Shown in pieces: positions 63,801 to 64,000 of a DNA stretch of 64,000 nt. Location: positions 1,736,001 through 1,800,000 of the forward strand of contig CAVYEM010000001.1 in NCBI GenBank assembly GCA_963767635.1. Reading direction: 5' to 3'. This stretch comes from CAVYEM01 sp963767635 (GTDB lineage: Bacteria; Vulcanimicrobiota; Vulcanimicrobiia; Vulcanimicrobiales; Vulcanimicrobiaceae). The notes beneath the pieces are model-generated. The model was given only the letters and a program-made list of their open reading frames with translations. It searched no databases and was not told the DNA's origin. A program made the translations under genes and the position numbers. Numbering within the stretch: the first letter of the stretch is position 1; each line of letters opens with the position of its first letter.

Positions 63801-64000
63801 CCACCGCGGATCGTCGGGTAATTGCCGGAACTGTATTGCACGCCGGGGAGCGCGGTGAGCAGGCTCTTCTCGCTGATGTTGAGGGGGCTGCCTTGAATTG
63901 TCAGGATTTGCTGCTGGGTGACGGTATAAGTGTCGGCGGTTTGGTGCGGCTGAAACGCTCCGCCGGCGGAACGCACGCGCACGTCGGCGATGGTCTTGAG
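60896..64000 (-). CDS. TonB-dependent receptor, C-terminal 1,034 aa (runs off the right edge)
   Basis: The visible part begins LKTIADVRVRSAGG in the frame that continues beyond 64000. A plug domain has PHQTADTYTVTQQQILTIQG, SLLTALPGVQYSSGNYPTIR and the RGGRTNNVDYEFEGM core. The rest is a 22-strand outer-membrane barrel with alternating aromatic strands (FFHSFDFGYGIATPNGRWSE, GLQLLINTGLHETDGGYGNA) and ends in RTFYVYYTIHV with a C-terminal aromatic residue. It is read toward the lipoprotein, 10 nt apart. Its substrate is probably a glycan released by the hydrolases of the same run. Confidence 0.93.
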   Translation of the reverse strand, partial: LKTIADVRVRSAGGAFQPHQTADTYTVTQQQILTIQGSPLNISEKSLLTALPGVQYSSGNYPTIRGGRTNNVDYEFEGMNYTDPYTQKNINGFNFPAFGLQSVQLSPGSENETFGNSGVGTVNVTARRGTYPGTADVAAGVGGPGFFHSFDFGYGIATPNGRWSEYLSYTAHNNAPRYGGQYWTDNANDIGVYNFPMYLTDRELLSNTVYKWGRNDRFGLQLLINTGLHETDGGYGNALSTNLCYFSCDPNQIDPFAAGPGNYPNGAGYAGVVDFNGNPHGLTVQQIQSLLVFSPGQTQTYQLLGGSPEYSEHGISNGSKLQFTWNPDSSTYIYAGADTTNGATTSDSPNAALYRVIGGYNAEFNAGMTKQLSEKNLLRLNVHTLRERPLNEGLFPNDELFNIVPAFGVSSGELYDFISPSDPNCPLGSDPSGNSYCGHLYKALNITGPTGTLKLIPGGAGTRITGSSFDYSLGDSWTPNQHLKIDAGLRIENHRYHLPPYGQLPDCTSYYIPVAYATPSPGVLPDGETGAFVNGKPVGPGNCPKAVFLPLTKDQTNPVVPEPRFAASYQLGARDAIRFSYGRTARFPEGQASDYAPPFNYGSQFAGLAPYLNPGMYAVTHVYNYNGGVFRSTDPNDYYGTHGIPVDCGFTGYNVPCQSYQEQLYWSVQNGDFGNPVAPLAPVTYSNFDLSYSHLFPHNVSVKLTGWTRRAYDLDITEKVPQRTLFNTVIISPNGSVANYLYSIPTNDGMEIADGMEFYLTKENPYGLSGQLSATYNNVRQNVPNADEFHGLLNPVAATGLYRVGYVSPFTSTLAASYRTRSGWRAQARLDYDIGYPYGDGLLTSFSYAGVNYVVPHVNATNGNVLSNGNTQFVDPSNPGSVFKPNVAATLGTPESNQAQGLLSHPNLFAELTLEKTIGSGALGVTIDNLFNEAYSGPTYPIGDFGVISGGPFNILNSPSYYQGTAGMALNKTYQPVATGIGGPLSGYSTNCTPNPSAGQTCQTAGGAVNGRGAYLNLPNAIGRTFYVYYTIHV

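Overview
The window comes from a GC-rich Gram-negative-type bacterium: it encodes a TonB-dependent receptor, many signal peptides and lipoboxes, a CuA-type terminal oxidase, and IspH of the MEP pathway. The mix of a MalT-like ATPase regulator with a SARP-like output domain, several SpoIIE phosphatases and S12-type serine hydrolases resembles uncultured soil lineages such as Eremiobacterota (WPS-2). No rRNA or phylogenetic marker is present, so this placement is inference. Start codons are often GTG or TTG, and genes often overlap by 4 nt.

Layout. 0-13 kb: CPBP protease, CsaA, fatty-acid desaturase, an HD/S9-peptidase composite gene, a likely structured RNA, a DUF433/DUF5615 toxin-antitoxin pair with a broken toxin, four tRNAs (Phe, Asp, Val-CAC, Val-GAC), a DUF488/topoisomerase IB/TPR operon and an acetate-uptake transporter. 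13-20 kb: two divergent serine hydrolases and a D-aminoacylase, a PaiB-like protein and two broken genes. 21-31 kb: SpoIIE phosphatase, large ATPase regulator, short receiver protein, IS5-type remnant, lipoproteins, a glycosyltransferase and a dimethylformamidase-like protein. 31-37 kb: ispH, an Nramp-like transporter with a frameshift that joins it to an S1-domain protein, an aldo/keto reductase and a RES-Xre toxin-antitoxin pair. 37-49 kb: a signalling block (GGDEF-EAL, SpoIIE, PAS histidine kinase with two single-domain receivers, an OmpR-type regulator with a degenerate kinase) around a four-gene oxidase operon. 49-53 kb: SDR, a shattered ada, mazEF and an M48 peptidase. 53-64 kb: one minus-strand run of TonB-dependent receptor, lipoprotein, GH20 hexosaminidase, GH92 mannosidase fused to a YVTN propeller, and a GH5-like hydrolase.

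The last run is the most coherent system: it looks like a glycan-uptake locus for mannose/N-acetylhexosamine glycans (N-glycans or mannoproteins) outside the classical SusC/SusD arrangement. Other highlights are an oxidase subunit I with Asn where the active-site Tyr is expected, and a spreading repeat (core CTTCGACAGGCTCAGCGTGA) that supplies the ends of at least two genes.

A caution for the whole window: about twenty apparent frameshifts interrupt otherwise well conserved genes. Many are probably indel errors of the assembly; a few loci (ada, the DUF6544-like gene, the PAS/SpoIIE remnant, the IS5 remnant) look truly decayed.
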